Shown here: one piece after another, positions 44,521-57,110 of the stretch
Layout: every line of letters begins with the position of its first letter
Position numbering within the stretch: the stretch's first letter is position 1
DNA from: Takakia lepidozioides
Lineage: Eukaryota; Streptophyta; Takakiopsida; Takakiales; Takakiaceae
Direction: 5' to 3'
Assembly: GCA_030704615.1 (NCBI GenBank)
Contig: CM060732.1
Span: 15,376,001 to 15,440,000 of the forward strand
Length of the DNA stretch: 64,000 bases
Notes under the pieces: generated by a model
What the model was told of the DNA's origin: nothing
Seen by the model: the letters and a program-made list of their open reading frames with translations, nothing else
Databases searched by the model: none
Position numbers and translations under genes: made by a program

Positions 44521-44594
44521 GGTTTATGGAATTGTTGTCCCGACTTCCATCTTTGAAAAAATTGAAAAAATTGAAAAATTGGGTTGCAGGGAAT

Positions 44595-45000
44595 TTTGGA
44601 TGTTTTTCATCCAAAGTACATTTTTTTCCCTAGTGAAACATTTCTTCACTAAGACCTGTGAGGTTTTTGCTTCATCCGAACAATCAACCCGGAATATACT
44701 GCTTGTAAAACTCCCGTCAGTTTTTATTTTTCCAATCCAACCTGGATGAAAAAAAGACTTCATCTGACATGACCTAAATACGGGGCAAGACAGGTATAAA
44801 AAAGTTTTAAGAAAAACCCCCCGATGTTTTTCATCTAACCTAGATGAAAAGCGGACTGCATCCGTCGAGTTCAAGACAAGATGAAAGCACGATGTCTTTC
44901 ATCTTCCGCGAATGAGAAACGGACAACGTCCGTCGGGCATACAGACTGGCGGATGTTTTTCATCCTGAGAAGGATGAATGACGGGCTAGACAGGGGAAAA
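44595..45000. repeat. GATGTTTTTCATCC / GGATGAAAA palindrome cluster
   Basis: About five imperfect palindromes of TTTTTCATC and GATGAAAA arms (44600, 44745, 44825, 44885, 44955) alternate with CGGACNNCATCCGTC segments. This is another small hairpin family between array 5b and non-coding DNA. Confidence 0.6.
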
Positions 45001-46859
45001 CCCTGCGCAACCCTAATGTCTTTCTCTTTGCGCGGATGGCGGCTTGGGAGGAGCGATGGTGCTCGTGCTGCAGATACCATGAGCTGCCAATCTTTGAGTG
45101 TTTATGGCTCATGTGAGCGCCGCCTATGTGGGCTCTTTAAGACGATGGCGGTGGCTTAGAGATGAGGGAAGATTCACTGTCTCATTTGTCTGTTTTTTTG
45201 CTGCACAAGGGAACCACGGCAGTGATGGCGGAGGTACCACCTGCCTGCTTATGAAGTTTCCTAGGAGCCCTCCTCTGGATCTTTGATGAATGGCAGCGAA
45301 CAAGGAAGTCTCTCTCCCTCCCTTTATAAACCCTACCTTTTGATACCAAGCTCTTTTTTCTTGTGCTTGGCAAGACTTTGCTTTGGTTAAGGTAGCAGTG
45401 TTGTGGTGCTGGCGGAGACCTCCCTGCACGGTTAGGCTTGTGGAGAGATGACGACTCTCCCCCAAACAGTAAAAAAAGGTTCTTTTTATGTTTGTCTTGC
45501 TTCCCTGTTTTCTTTGGCATTCTCTGCGCTTAGATTGAAGTGTATTTGACCTCGATAGCAAGTGTGGAAGTCTGCTACTCACCTCGTGCATCCTCACTAA
45601 CTCACAATGCGTTGTGGTTGTTTTTGGGACGGGCACAGGTGAGGGCTTCCACTTAATATTCTGATGTCTAGGTGCTGCTGGATGCCAAGTGGGAATGCAT
45701 AGCAGGGGAAGGAATCGCTTGCCAGGGACTCATCTTAAAATGTTGAAAAACTAAACTACTCTATGGTTTTTCTTGATCCACCTCTTTCCTTCCTTTATTT
45801 TTGAAGAACAAGTGTAATGCTTTCTACGCTCAATGGGCAAGCCCAGCCAGTGGAAGACCTATGTTTGTTGTGACAGCCGGGTTTATAATGGCTTGTGTGC
45901 GAGACACACATCTGTTTTCCAGGCCCTAGTTTGCTTTGCTTACCTTATGGTAGTTGGAAACAAGTTGAGAGGTTGCAAGAAACTGTTTGTTGCAGCTATT
46001 CGGGTACCCATGTTGGTCCCTGTTATGTTCCAACCCGGATGGCTTTGTTAGCTAGATGCTTAGGCCAGGGTAAGGTGAAGATTCTGCCTGTGGATATTCG
46101 GCTGACAATGAGATATGGCAGCAATATATAATTGGTAACTGGTTTTTGAGGCAGCCAGGGTGGTCAAGTGGAAAATACCCCATGGACATGGTGTAATGAC
46201 ATGGTCAAATGTGGAATGATGTGAATAGGGTGTAATGACAGTATTATATACTGTCACATGATGTGTATGCAGTCCTTTATCTTTACCTTGTTGGGTCATG
46301 ATCTTTGATTTTCAGCTGTAGCAAGAAATAAAAGTATAGGGGTATTCTGGAAAACTTACCAGACATATCCACCTCCCCTATGGGGGCAAGCTGTGCTGCA
46401 GACCAGTCTACACAAATACTGGCAGGGCAAGGTATTTAAATCTGTGATATCCAAGTATTCATTTCTTTCTTTAAGAAAACCCTCCATGACACCCATGGGG
46501 TTTTAGTAAGTATGCTTGGATCACAGCTTGCAGACAGTAAATCTGTATGATTATTTGACCTGCACCACATCAAGGCCAAAATATGGCCAAGTACCCGCCA
46601 TCCCACCCAAACCTCTGAATGTGTATCATGATCATGAATGATGGTCAATCAGCATCAGTGGCGTACTCTTTGGGTTATGAATAATACTGACATGAACACA
46701 TTACTGTGCATGGATGTAATTCTGGATTTTCTAAGCCTGATGATTGATGGATGGTGCCACTGTTAAGTGGCTGATATATCTGATTATTCTTCTTATTCAT
46801 GACAACAACCCTAGGGGTCCTGTCTTTGTCTTGACATGACAAAAAGTATCTTCCCTCCC
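45001..46859. other. non-coding stretch
   Basis: No gene is recognised. Overlapping frames at 45833-46131 have some Cys and aromatic content but no motif I can name. Confidence 0.4.
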
Positions 46860-47380
46860 TTTGTCCCATCAGGATGTGGAGAGAGAGGGAGAGAGGGAGT
46901 GTTGAGGAAAAATAAAATAAAAAAGAAGGTGGGGGAGGGAGTGACTGAGCAGCAATAGGCCTGAGCAGCAGCTGCTCAGTCCCCCCCCCCCCCTTTTTTT
47001 TCTTTTTTTTTCCCTCATCTCTCCCTCTCTCTTCCTTTGTCCATCAGGATGTGGAGAAAGAGGGAGAGAGGGAGAGGGAGGGCGTGTTGAGGAAAAATAA
47101 ATAAAAAGAAAGTGGGGGGGGGTTGAGCAGCAGCTGCTCAGTCACTCCGACCCCCACCTTCTTTTTTTTTTTTTTTCCCTCATCTCTCCCTCTCTCTCCC
47201 TCTATCCCTCTCCCTGGTGGGGGGCGAGACTGAGGAGCGGTAGTTGCTGCTGCAAGCTCAGTCCCCTCCCCAATGTGTTTTTTTTTGTTTGGTGCGCTGC
47301 TCTCCCCCCCCCCTCTCTCTCTCTCTCCCTCTTTGTCTCTCTCCCTCTCTCTCCGTCCCTCCCCTCTCTCCCTTGGAAAC
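46860..47380. repeat. CT/GA hairpin array 5c
   Basis: Three further units of the family seen at 43690, again with CATCAGGATGTGGAGA, GAGCAGCAGCTGCTCAGTC, a C run, poly(T) and CCCTCATCTCTCCCTC. The right end touches the LINE fragment at 47395. Confidence 0.9.
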
Positions 47381-47394
47381 CACAAAATAAAAAA

Positions 47395-47690
47395 AATAAA
47401 AAAAATAAAATAGCATCAACCTGCTGAGTGTGGTTTGCCCAATAACTAGCCTCGATCAGGGCGTTGGCGTTCGGCTCAGCCTTGAGACTTTCAAAGTTAG
47501 TAAACTGAGGTATGGGCACAATTCCCTTGATAGATTTGAAGAGAGCGTCTCTGGTGAGAGAACCCCGAACAATGAATCAGGAAATGGATATTGTCTTCGG
47601 GTAGCCCACATAACGGGCAATTGCACTCTCCCTTTCCTCTCTACTTCTGTTTGCTGTTCAAAGGTAGGCTTCCTGCCCTTCCCTTGTAAA
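47395..47690 (-). mobile_element. LINE reverse-transcriptase C-terminus with zinc knuckle
   Basis: Read on the minus strand: AGSLPLNSKQK, then a TAG, GKGECNCPLCGLPEDNIHFL and IHCSGFSHQRR. This is the zf-RVT-type knuckle (CxxC...H...HC) that ends many plant LINE polymerases. After one frameshift the frame continues NFESLKAEPNANALIEASYW, and the fragment ends in a T/A-rich stretch near 47395, possibly the 3' tail. Shares a 32-base stretch with the fragment at 35083. Confidence 0.55.
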
Positions 47691-47699
47691 CCCTAAGAA

Positions 47700-48240
47700 G
47701 CTGAGAAATGGGGAGGGAGGAAGAACCTACCTCAAACACCCGCCCCCGCTGCTGCTGCTGTCGTCCCCCCCCCCCGCGCTGCTATTGCTGCTGTCGACTC
47801 CCTGGCGCGGCGCGGGCACCCACGGCGTCCCCCTTCTCTCTCCCTCCCGGTGCCCGTTCCTTAGCTCCCCGCCTGTGCATGCTCACAGAAGAGAGAGAGA
47901 GAGGGTGTGAGTGAGGGTGAGAGAGGGTAGCCTTTCGGGTTCCAACAGCAAGAGAAGGAGGGAAGGTGGCATAATCTGCGGGGCGTATGGAGCTGGTCGC
48001 ACGGCGCGGGAGCTGGCGCTTGGAGCTTTGGCGCGGGCGCTTCAAAGGTGCATTTCTCCTCCACCCTAAACCCTCTCTCACCTCGTCTTTGGTGCGCACT
48101 ACAACTCGGAAAAGAGGGGGGAGGGTACTGCTGCAGGCACTTAGGGAAAAACAAAAAGAAAAGGTTGGCGGGGTGCGCGATCGTGCGACGCCAAACATTG
48201 CCTATGACACCGTCCGGGCAGTTTTGGGAGGACTGATGGA
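47700..48240. other. GC- and CT-rich stretch, no recognised gene
   Basis: CTG/CTGCTGTCG-rich and GAGAGAG-rich simple sequence. The open frames are low complexity. An upstream exon of the CACTA gene may lie here (a GGACTGATGGAAGGAGGCCC-type segment at 48230) but I cannot define it. Confidence 0.35.
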
Positions 48241-48245
48241 AGGAG

Positions 48246-49113
48246 GCCCATGTGGGCACGGACGGTGAAGTGGACGTGCCCGGCATGAAACAACTTTCAA
48301 TCTTCTACGAGTTGCCATATTGGGCGGTACATATTCCACAAAAACACCGTCAATATCCTTATGCATGCATGTGATATTGCACATTTGGTATGCGTTGCAT
48401 TGTCACTTTCACATAAAAAAATTTGTGTAAGTCTTTGTGGGTGGGGATGTATGTAGGACCTGAAGATTCGCCATCTTCTAGATCCCATGCATATTGAGAA
48501 GAATGTCTTCTCGTCCCTTTTTTGGGTTCTTCATGGCACGCCGGCAAAAAAGGGAGTGGCTGCAAAAGGAGATTCTCTCGGTGTTAGAAAGGAGCTTGAG
48601 GAGCAGGGTCGCATGCGCCATCTATGGGCCGAACAAAATGGTGTGGACCCAAAGGGTGTTGTACGGTGGAAGTATAGGCGCGCACCTTGGCAATGGACAA
48701 AGGAGGAATACAAGAAAGTGATAGCCACCATAAGTGCTGTCCGAACACCAACTGGTTATGGGTCATCCCTCCGTACGAAGTTTAGCGAAGAAGACGGGGT
48801 CCATGGTTTGAAGTCTCATGACTACCACAATCTATTGCAAGACATCTTGCCCATTGCATCACGTGGGACATTGACTCCCGAGGTTCGTGAGACAATCTAT
48901 AGATTGGGAGGCTTGTTCCGGTGGTTTTGCTCCAAAGAGTTGGAAGAAACAGATTTTCCATGCATGAAGAAGGAGGCGGCAAAGGTAATGTGTATGTTGG
49001 AGATGCACCTTCTTCCCTCATTCTTTGATATCCAAGTGCACTTAGTAGTGCATTTAGTGGAAGAGGCTTCGATTGCCGGCCCCGTTCATTTTCGGTGGAT
49101 GTACTTCTTTTAA
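48246..49113 (+). pseudogene. CACTA (En/Spm) TNP2-type transposase, internal exons
   Basis: The first exon ends EVDVPGMKQLSIFYELPYWA. A GT-AG intron (48327-48456) joins it to DLKIRHLLDPMHIEKNVFSS, the very conserved YELPYW...MHIEKNV junction of TNP2 (Transposase_21) proteins. The second exon continues to LKSHDYHNLLQDILPIASRG, RLGGLFRWFCSKEL and FDIQVHLVVHLVEEASIAGP, which is the DUF4218 region, and stops after HFRWMYFF where RWMYPFER is usual. It is therefore truncated at 49113. The CACTA terminal repeats were not found. Confidence 0.88.
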
Positions 49114-49166
49114 AATCCCCGCATTGCCTAGCGACCCCCCTGCGTCGCAGAGTAAAAAAAACTCGT

Positions 49167-49690
49167 CGTGTCAAGTTATTTTACCACTAGTGTGAAACTA
49201 GCTAGGAAATAGCTAGCTTTTACATATTGACATTTGGGATTGGCCCAAGTGTCAATCTAGGGGTCAAGGCAGATTTAGGCCCTGGAGTGGTTATCTTCAC
49301 GGCAAGCGCGGGAGGCTCATCTTTCTCGAGTTGAGCCTCACCGCGCCTAGCTATGACGCCGTAGTGTGGATTCCCTATGGCGTGGGGTGCACTTGGCTTG
49401 ACTTGTATTTAAGTGATGAGTTTATATATGCATGAGTTTATGCTTCAGCTTTGTGAGCTCGCATGAGCTTGTGCTTGTATTCTTCTTTTTTATCACTCGA
49501 GAAAGATGAGCTCGTATCTGTGAGTGCTAGATACGAGTTAGTTGTTAGCACTTGTGTGTTTTCAGATGAGAAACAACTCAGCTTAGAGTGCAGGGATCAG
49601 TGCATGAGCCTATCCAAAGCAGATAGGGTGCGAAGGCGAATAGGTTTCAGGTTTGCAATGGATATAGAGGCGGGTAGCCTGTGTTGAAGA
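49167..49690 (+). mobile_element. LTR-like unit related to 19871/20229
   Basis: It starts TGTCAAGTTATTTTACC and shares with the units at 19871 and 20229 the order AACTAG/CTAGTT pair, AAGTGTCAA, GGTTATCTTCACG, TTTCTCGAGTTGAGCCT, TGGATTCCC-like, TATCACTCGAGAAAGATGAG and GTTAGCACTTG. It is diverged, perhaps 65-70 percent by eye. It sits 53 bases after the end of the CACTA fragment. The right end is uncertain. Confidence 0.55.
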
Positions 49691-50194
49691 ACAGTGTTGC
49701 ATAGCTCAACGCTATGGCAGCCAAGTGTGGTGAGTGTGGAGCTGCGAGGGTGTTAGATGCAAGTCACAGTTATCGGGAGCTCCAACTTCAAGCTCATAAA
49801 GAGGTATGAATGAAGAGAGATGGCTGATTTCTCTTGTATGCAAGCCAATGCATTTGTGGCTATATTGAGTTGGGGGTTTCAATCTGAAACTCCAGCGGTA
49901 TGAGGGCTCTTGCCATGGCAAGAGCAGGGCTGGAACAGGAGCTAAGAGGTGCGGCAAGGCCATGGAATGTACACCTAGGGTTTCAGAGCTTGGAAGAAAA
50001 GCTCTTGCACCACAAGAGGAGTGTATTGTGGCTGGAAATGTAAACCTTAGGGTTTCAGGAGCTTGGCAAAGGCTGTGGAGTGTTTAGTCTTGTCTTAGAG
50101 CATCAAGGAGCCAAAGAGCCAAGATAGGGGGCTGATATTACCTCTTGTGTTAAGGGGATGCATGTGTGGAGGAGGTTTACTATTTCATGAGTAG

Positions 50195-50240
50195 AAACCA
50201 TGAGCCATGAGCCATGAGCCGCATGAGCCGCATGAGCGGT
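50195..50240 (+). repeat. GAGCC(A/G)CATGAGCC minisatellite
   Basis: Five or so copies of CATGAGC(C) in tandem. The surrounding 49691-50749 holds no recognised gene, only G-rich text and degenerate GGAAATGCGG half-sites (50290, 50660). Confidence 0.6.
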
Positions 50241-50749
50241 GAGCCGAAGTCTAAGATACGCGGATTTCATGAGCGGACTCCTCCAAATTTGGAAATGCGG
50301 CAGATTAAACAAGTATTAAAATAATAGTTTTTAATTTGACCTTGCCGTTTTTGGACGTTCCAGATCATGTAATGCGGCGAAGATATGTCGTCAGTAACAA
50401 GTCCGCTCATGGTTTTTTAGATCCGCTCATGGAAATAAGTGACTGTGCAACGGGAAATCCAGTATACCACTGCAAAAGGACGTCGCATACTGGCCTGTAT
50501 AGAGTATTCCGCGGTTTTACATGCCTTAACATTGGAATGAAGCTGACCCTTTTGCCGCGATTGAACCAATGGAGTTTGCACCAATACAGTCTGCAGTACT
50601 TCACAATTCTGTCTTCTTCGGGTATTCGGCGGGAAAGGTTTGCAACTGAACTGGGAAATAAGGTGCCGCATTAGGGTTCGCACGTGCGAAATTTCGGAGC
50701 GGTTTGGTGTTGGCGAAGGCCGCCTCTACCAGTACCTACGACGATACTT

Positions 50750-50771
50750 GGAAATGCGGCGCCGCATTTCC
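50750..50771. repeat. isolated hairpin of the GAAATGCGG family
   Basis: A perfect 22-base palindrome centred on GGCGCC, downstream of the MULE gene at 51073-54736. It is the only complete unit outside the main array on this side and may mark the left part of the element. Confidence 0.85.
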
Positions 50772-51072
50772 TTGTCGGAGGTCGAATGAGGAAAGCAAGT
50801 TTTCGGAAAGCAGAAAAACATGAACCCTCCAACATACAAAAATACATGCACGTGGAAACAAGTGAACGATATAGTAATATCTTAGTTCGAGCAAAACAGG
50901 TTACTGGTAGGCAAGACATATGTCGGACCTTTGTGTGGCCAGAGTCTGAGGTACTGGCAGCAGTACAGTTCTACTATCCGAAAAGGATGGGCGTACCATT
51001 GTATGTGGACCGCAAGCCAAGCTCACTGGTCCCCTGGATCCATATTCAGAAGAGTGTGAACCTCCTGGGGGC

Positions 51073-54000
51073 TCAACCCTGGTGCATGTATGAAGTGATG
51101 AGTTGTGGAATTACAACGGAGTCTCTTAGGTACACGTAGTACAAATGCTTGCAAGGGCAGTATGATGCCCCCTTGTTCGCCATGATCTGGAAGTCGGTGC
51201 AATTGCAGGTGGGTAATTCTGAAATGGTGATGGTGTACACCTCATTGCGAACAGCTGAGCCCGCCGTGGCCATCTGATACACACGCCCGAATCCTGGTGG
51301 GGGCACTTCTGTCGAGCTCTGGATTGTACAGTTCATCCGAAGTGCATTCCCCATCCTTGTCTCGTTCACTTTTGAGGGAGGTCGCCGCCTCTTCGGTTTC
51401 CCCCAACGGTGTGTAGGATGCTTAGAGCTGTCGTGTCCCATTGTTCTTGCTCTCACAGGGGTCGGTGGTGGAGGCTGTGGAAGCGGAAATGGTTGTCTGG
51501 GGACGTCAGTGCGCTGCACCATCCGAAATCCTGCGGCGGTAAGGGCGTCGGCCTCAACCTGACTCAGATCGCAGCCTGGTTCCACTGGCCACACCGGGGG
51601 AGCCTCTGGCATTGTTTGTATGCCGTACTTGGGCTTTCCATACACGCAAGTCATAATGTCGTGCCTGCAGAACCAGAACTGGGTGGTTGTCGCCTCCGCA
51701 AACTTTGCATGGACAAATCTTCCTGTAAAAGTAGGAGCAGGGACAGCCCCATCTGGATTCCTCCTTATCATCTCTAAACAACGTTGCCGTGTATCCACAC
51801 GAATTGCGGAACACCTTCCTCGAAACGACGGCTTTGTGCGAGCAATTCTCCACTGTGATGCAGACACAGTCGTCTCCACAATGGCTTGGCCATACTGCAT
51901 AACAGCGGGCGGAATGTGGGGCAAGGGAGCGGTGGGAATTTGTTGTGCACGAAATCCCCGGTTGAAGGCGACGGCGATCTGGAATTTCTTGGGCTTCCAC
52001 TGCTGGAAGACACATTGTGCGGCAACATGACGGGACCTCGAGGTGCTGTCCGAATGTTCCTGTCGGCTCCAGGAATCCTCTTCGCACCCGGGTTCCTCTT
52101 CAATCCTCCGCCTGACAGGGCGAGTCCGGACGTCCCCCTCTAGGTGTTCACCTCTGCGGTGCAGAGGCGTCCCTTTGATCTTCTCTCGCAATGTTGTCGC
52201 CCATTTCACTGGATTCTTGGACCTCGAAGCTGTTCGTACCAACAATTCCTCCCTGTCCGGCCAAAGCCCCATTGTTTGCCGCTCAGGAACTTGTAGTACG
52301 TGGCTTGCTGCATGATTGCTCTGTCGATGTCCTCCGTTGTGGCCGTCACTACGTCCACCAGATGTGCGGCAGAAGACGCTCGCCAGGAGGAGTGGACCGA
52401 TTCTGCCATATTCGTGTTCGGCATGTCCGTGTCGGAATCCAAGCACCGCTCCTAGAAGGACACAAACAATGGTGAGGGACCAATCGAAATGTCCGTAACA
52501 GAAAGACAAATGAACGAAATTGACAGCAGCCTACCTCCCGCATGTACTGTCCGAACTGTCGATACCGAAAATGCCACCACCCCAACCAGCTGTGCAATGC
52601 TCCCAGATTGGTTGTCTCCACTGCACCTGACGTGTTCCACCAAGCCTCGATGATAGCAAACTTAACCTCCGCGTCATCAAATGTGGGTGCATCCTTCCAC
52701 GCCGTACAAAGGACACGGTGTTCAGCCTGGAATGAGCTAGCAACAAATTTGGTAGTGTAGTGGGATAGACTCTGCATCCAATGGAATCCACAGGATCTCT
52801 CTTTCCCTCCATTGGAACATTGGGGTCCTCACCGTACACACGCCGCACCGCTGCCCAGTTGGCCTGAGCGTTGTCTGCCATGAATCCCCTGAAATTGGGC
52901 TCTGGCAATCCCGCCCTTGCCATCTGCTCGTTTATGCCCTCCCACAGATGCATCTCGGACTGTGTGTCCTCCCCTTTCATCTCGCAGATTGCAATCGTCA
53001 TGAGCCTCTTGGAGTGATAGTCATAAACATGCGCACCCATAGTCACCCACTGATGGTTTGTAATTCGCTTGATGTGATCAAACATCACCCAAGCATTCGA
53101 CAAGTTTCCAGTTGTCATGCGAGTGACCAAGTCGACTCCACTCCCAGGCCCACACGTCGACATTTTGAAAATGTAACAACGATCGGATTCGCTGCCTTGC
53201 CCTGGAAACCTGCTACCTTGGATGTAGTCATATCCAGTCATTCGTTTCACCTCCAGGATTGAGTACATGTCCGACCCCCTGCCGAACTCCTGCTTGCAAG
53301 ATACGATGTGATTCCGCACATTCGGACTACAAACGTGCGAGACGGACTCCAAGAGGTCACGCATCTCGTCTTCGGTCAAGGGCTCTCGGTCGGAACCATC
53401 TTCAGACATGATTTTGCCAAGAGCAATCTTGTGTGGCTGCCTTCAGCTGAATCTGCTTTGGTCTGGCTCGGGGCTCAATTTCACCTCCTCTTTTATGATG
53501 TCGTGTGCTTCCTGCACAGCCTCACGCATGTTGCCTCTCGCCAAGGGGTGGCAGTGGACCCCAACGTGTATGCAAGCTCTAGTCAAGTCCGGGAGCAAAT
53601 GGATAACGTAATATTGCTTGGCTCTGCACATGGACATGCACGTCGGTGGTTCTTTGCAATGTGCACACTTGAAAGAACCCGCAGGAGCTTGGCTGGAGAC
53701 AATGAATGGATGATGCGTTGTGCCAGTCCAATCCGTCTCGTTTCTCCGCCCTCCTTTGGAGAGAAAGTGGAAGCAGGTGGGATTGAGGCACCTCAGCTTC
53801 CCCGCACAGAGGACATATCGTACACGAACACCATCAGCAATTTTCGTGCTACTGGTCTTCGTCACACACCAGGGGTGTCCGTCATGCTTTCGATCCATGT
53901 CTGTTAACATCCCGGAGGCTTTGTTTGACGAAGAAACAGGTGGAAACTCGAAGATGACATTGCCATCGACTTCGGGAGGCAGAAACGTTACCTTTCTGAC

Positions 54001-54736
54001 TGGGAATTTGGCATAGTCGAGAGCAGCCAGCTCGGAGCGAGAACCATCGAGGTGATGTTGTCGTAGGAGCTGCACAATGGACCGGGTTGGAGTTATGCTC
54101 GAGGGCACATGCGTAGCACCTACAGAGACGTCCATGCCGGATTTGAACGACCGTGTGGAGGACATGGGTACCTCAATGCAATCATCTTCCTCGTCGGAAA
54201 TGTCGAATACGTCCACACGAGAAGCTATGGAGGGTCTTGACGGTCCAGGTCGGGAATGATTATCGTTGCATACCTCTCTGTGGCAGTGGCCGCCTCTCGG
54301 TTTCCGGACTCCTTTGTGGATGGTGGGGGCAGCGACTGATTCGGAAAGGGAATGGGCATTCCCACAGCTCGGTACAGGATGGTGTCTGAGGGGGAACGTG
54401 CCATTCGATTCCGCAACCTCCGTCGTTACCTAGCACGACAATGGTCTCGTCAACCTGTCCAGGAACATCCTTCCTTTCTTCTTCCAAATAAACTGTGCCC
54501 GGTTTGAGCTTGAATTTGGAACAAAGGTAAGTTTCAGTCACTCTGCAAAGTCCTCCCTCGTTTGGGATCCAGGCTCTCCCAAGTTGCGGAGGACAGCAAA
54601 CTATAGCGTAGGAATTCGGAGCCATCGAACACCGCACGGAGTTGGCAAGTGCGAGGTTCAGTATAGCGACAGACCAAGGCTCACAGGCACCATCTAAGGG
54701 ATCTGCGGAGTCCATCGACGATTGGAAGTCGCACAT
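51073..54736 (-). pseudogene. MULE transposase with GCM1-like finger, DDE core and SWIM finger (most complete copy)
   Basis: Start ATG 54736 (MCDFQSSMDSADPLDGACEP). Zinc-binding module at about 53860-53560 (HDGHPWCVTK, LRCLNPTCFHF, FKCAHCKEPPTC). DDE core: VMFDHIKRITNH, GFMADNAQANWAAVRRVYG and the MULE CxxH, reached only after a one-base shift near 52800. An 83-base intron (52534 down to 52452) leads to ERCLDSDTDMPNTNMAESVH. Then come a basic linker, a Pro-rich segment with KPKRRRPP, and a SWIM finger near 51150 (CNC ... CPCKH). Additional shifts near 54280 and 53430 mean no single protein can be read. MULE proteins bind terminal repeats and move DNA in the nucleus. It is transcribed away from the array at 55045. 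Confidence 0.88.
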
Positions 54737-55044
54737 TGAAGTGGAAAGTATTGTTCAAGCTACATGCATGAAGGTGGGAGGTTTGATTCCATAGCCAGTG
54801 AGTATGACAATGATGGCCGATTCGGCGACGAAATAACATCTCCTGACAGTTTCTCCTGAGGGTGGATCCAGCAGTATTCTCGGTGCAGACAGGAACGTTC
54901 GCACTGACAAGTGCCAGGACTGCTGGTAAAACGGTCAGACAACCAAGTTGTGCTCATCAAGACTGGCCGCAATTGTGTTGTTTCGGAACAATGCAACCCA
55001 TTCAGGTTCCAGATTTCCCGTCCCGAGTGATTCTTTCGATTGCT

Positions 55045-56790
55045 GGTGGACGGAAATACGGCGCCGCATTTCCGTATTGCATCTTGGTCATGCACCAGAG
55101 CGACGGAAATGCGGCACCGAGTTTCCGTCCGGGGGAAACCTTTATACTCTCCAGAACGGAAATGCGGTAACGCATTTCCATCCAGCAAGCACGGTATGTG
55201 AAGGTCGAACGGAAATGCGGTACCGCATTTCCGTTCTGATTGAGATTATGAACAAAGGGAACAGAAATGCGGCACCGCATTTCCGTCCGAGTCGCACTTT
55301 CCGACATTTCAGAACGGAAAAGCGGCGCCGCATTTCCATTTTGTATCTGATGCATGGAGCTGAGGGATAGAAATGCTTGCAGCACATTTCCGTCCTTAAA
55401 AGACATTCATACTCTCCAGAACGGAAATGCGGTACCGCATTTTCATTCAACAAGCACGGTATGTGAAGGTGGAACGGAAATGCGGTACCGCATTTCCGTT
55501 CTGATTGAGATTTACGAACAACGGGAACAGAAAATGCGGCACCGCATTTCCGTCCGAGTCGCACTTTTCGACATTCCAGAACGGAAATGCGGCGCCGCAT
55601 TTCCATTTTGTATCTGATGCATGGAGCCGAGTGCGATTCCGACAGCTTCATACAGCGCAATTCCGACCGCTTGAGACATTCATACTATCCAGAACGGAAA
55701 TGCGGCAACGCATTTCCATTCTGACTGAAAATCGTGAACCATCTGAACTAAAATGCGGCAACGTATTTCCATCCGAGTCGCACCTACCAACATTCCAGAA
55801 CGGAAATGCGGTACCGCATTTCCGTTCTGACTGAAAAATCGTGAACATCGGAACTGAAATGCGGCTACGCATTTCCATCCGAGTCGCACCTCCCAACATT
55901 CCAGAACGGAATGTATTAGATCAAAGGGAAATGCGCGGAACCCATTTCCGTTCTGATGAATATCCTGATGAAACCTCGGAACTGAAATGCGGTACGCATT
56001 TCCGTCGGAATCGCACCTTCCGACATTCCAAAACGGAAATGCGGGCCCGCATTTCTTTTGTATGTGAGGCATGGAGCTGTGGAACGAAAATGGCGGCACG
56101 GCATTTCCGCCAGCGTCAGACCTTAATACTCTACAGAACGGAAATGCGGTACCGCATTTCCATTCTGATGAAAATCGTGCCCAACGGGAACAGAAATGCG
56201 GACACCGCATTTCCGTTCGAGTCGCACCTTCCGACATTCTAGAACGAAATGCGGCGCCGCATTTCCGTTTGTTTATTGGGCCTGGAGCTGTGCTACGAAA
56301 TGTGTAGCCGCATTTCCATCCATGTGAGACCTTCAAAACTTTCCGGACCGGAAATGCGGCACCGCATTTCTGTCCAGGTGAGACCTCTATACTTTCCCAA
56401 CGGAAATGTGGCACGGCATTTCCATTCATCATCTAAAGGAGGTATGTGAAGTGGGAACGGAAATGCGGTACCGCATTCCGTTCACATTGAAAATCATGAA
56501 CCACGGGAACTGAAATGTTGTGCCTCATTACCGTCCAATCGCACCTTTCGACATTCCAGAACGGAAATGCGGGCGCGCATTTCCCTTTTGGAATCTCATA
56601 CTTGGAGCTGTGGGACGGAAATGCGGCACCGTATTTCGTTCAACAACTAATGTATGTGAGGTGGAACGGAAGGAAATGCGGTGCCGCATTTTCTTCCAAC
56701 AAGTACGGATGTGTAGCTTCGTGATGGTACTTAACGGAAATGCGGCGCCGCATTCGCATTTTCGCTCCAACTCATCAGACGCTGGGACGG
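55045..56790. repeat. palindrome array (copy B) between divergent MULE and ParB-like genes
   Basis: About 28 palindromes with arms GGAAATGCGG/CCGCATTTCC. Spacers are the reverse complements of those at 5790-6830 and 31785-33292 (for example CCGAGTCGCACCTTCCGACA). Right half units (55900-56760) carry many single-base losses. Centres are GGCGCC, GGTACC, GGCACC and GGTGCC. The left end is 310 bases from the MULE start; the right end is about 320 bases from the ParB-like gene. Confidence 0.95.
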
Positions 56791-57110
56791 AAATACCTTG
56801 AAATGTGAACACGTGGAGCAACGGAATTGCTGCACATGTCGGCACTCTATCTGACTGAAGGGGCATGAGGCGGCGCGGCCTGACCGTTCGATAATGATGT
56901 TTGTTTTTCGGACGGCAGGCGTACCCTGAACGATTCGAATTTCGTAATGACGCAAATCCCCAGGAGGAGACACTTTCGTCCAACCCTTCGAACCCAAGTG
57001 GTGCATCACCGCCGTTTCATCTACTTTTGTCGTGTCTCCTCAGTCACCCCTCTCGAGCGCCCTTTCCATCTGCACTCTTTGGCCCTTTCCCTCTCTCTGT
57101 TCTTCTATGC

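Noticed and set aside
46136-46180. tRNA gene suggested by GGTGGTCAAGTGG
   Set aside because: No matching B box or acceptor stem nearby.
35083-47678. 12.6-kb element with terminal inverted repeats
   Set aside because: The matching 32 bases lie inside LINE coding sequence at both places, so they are two insertions in opposite orientation.
50684-51139. Plus-strand gene of 151 codons overlapping the MULE 3' end
   Set aside because: It includes a palindrome unit and runs antisense to the SWIM-coding end; no motif, so probably a chance frame.
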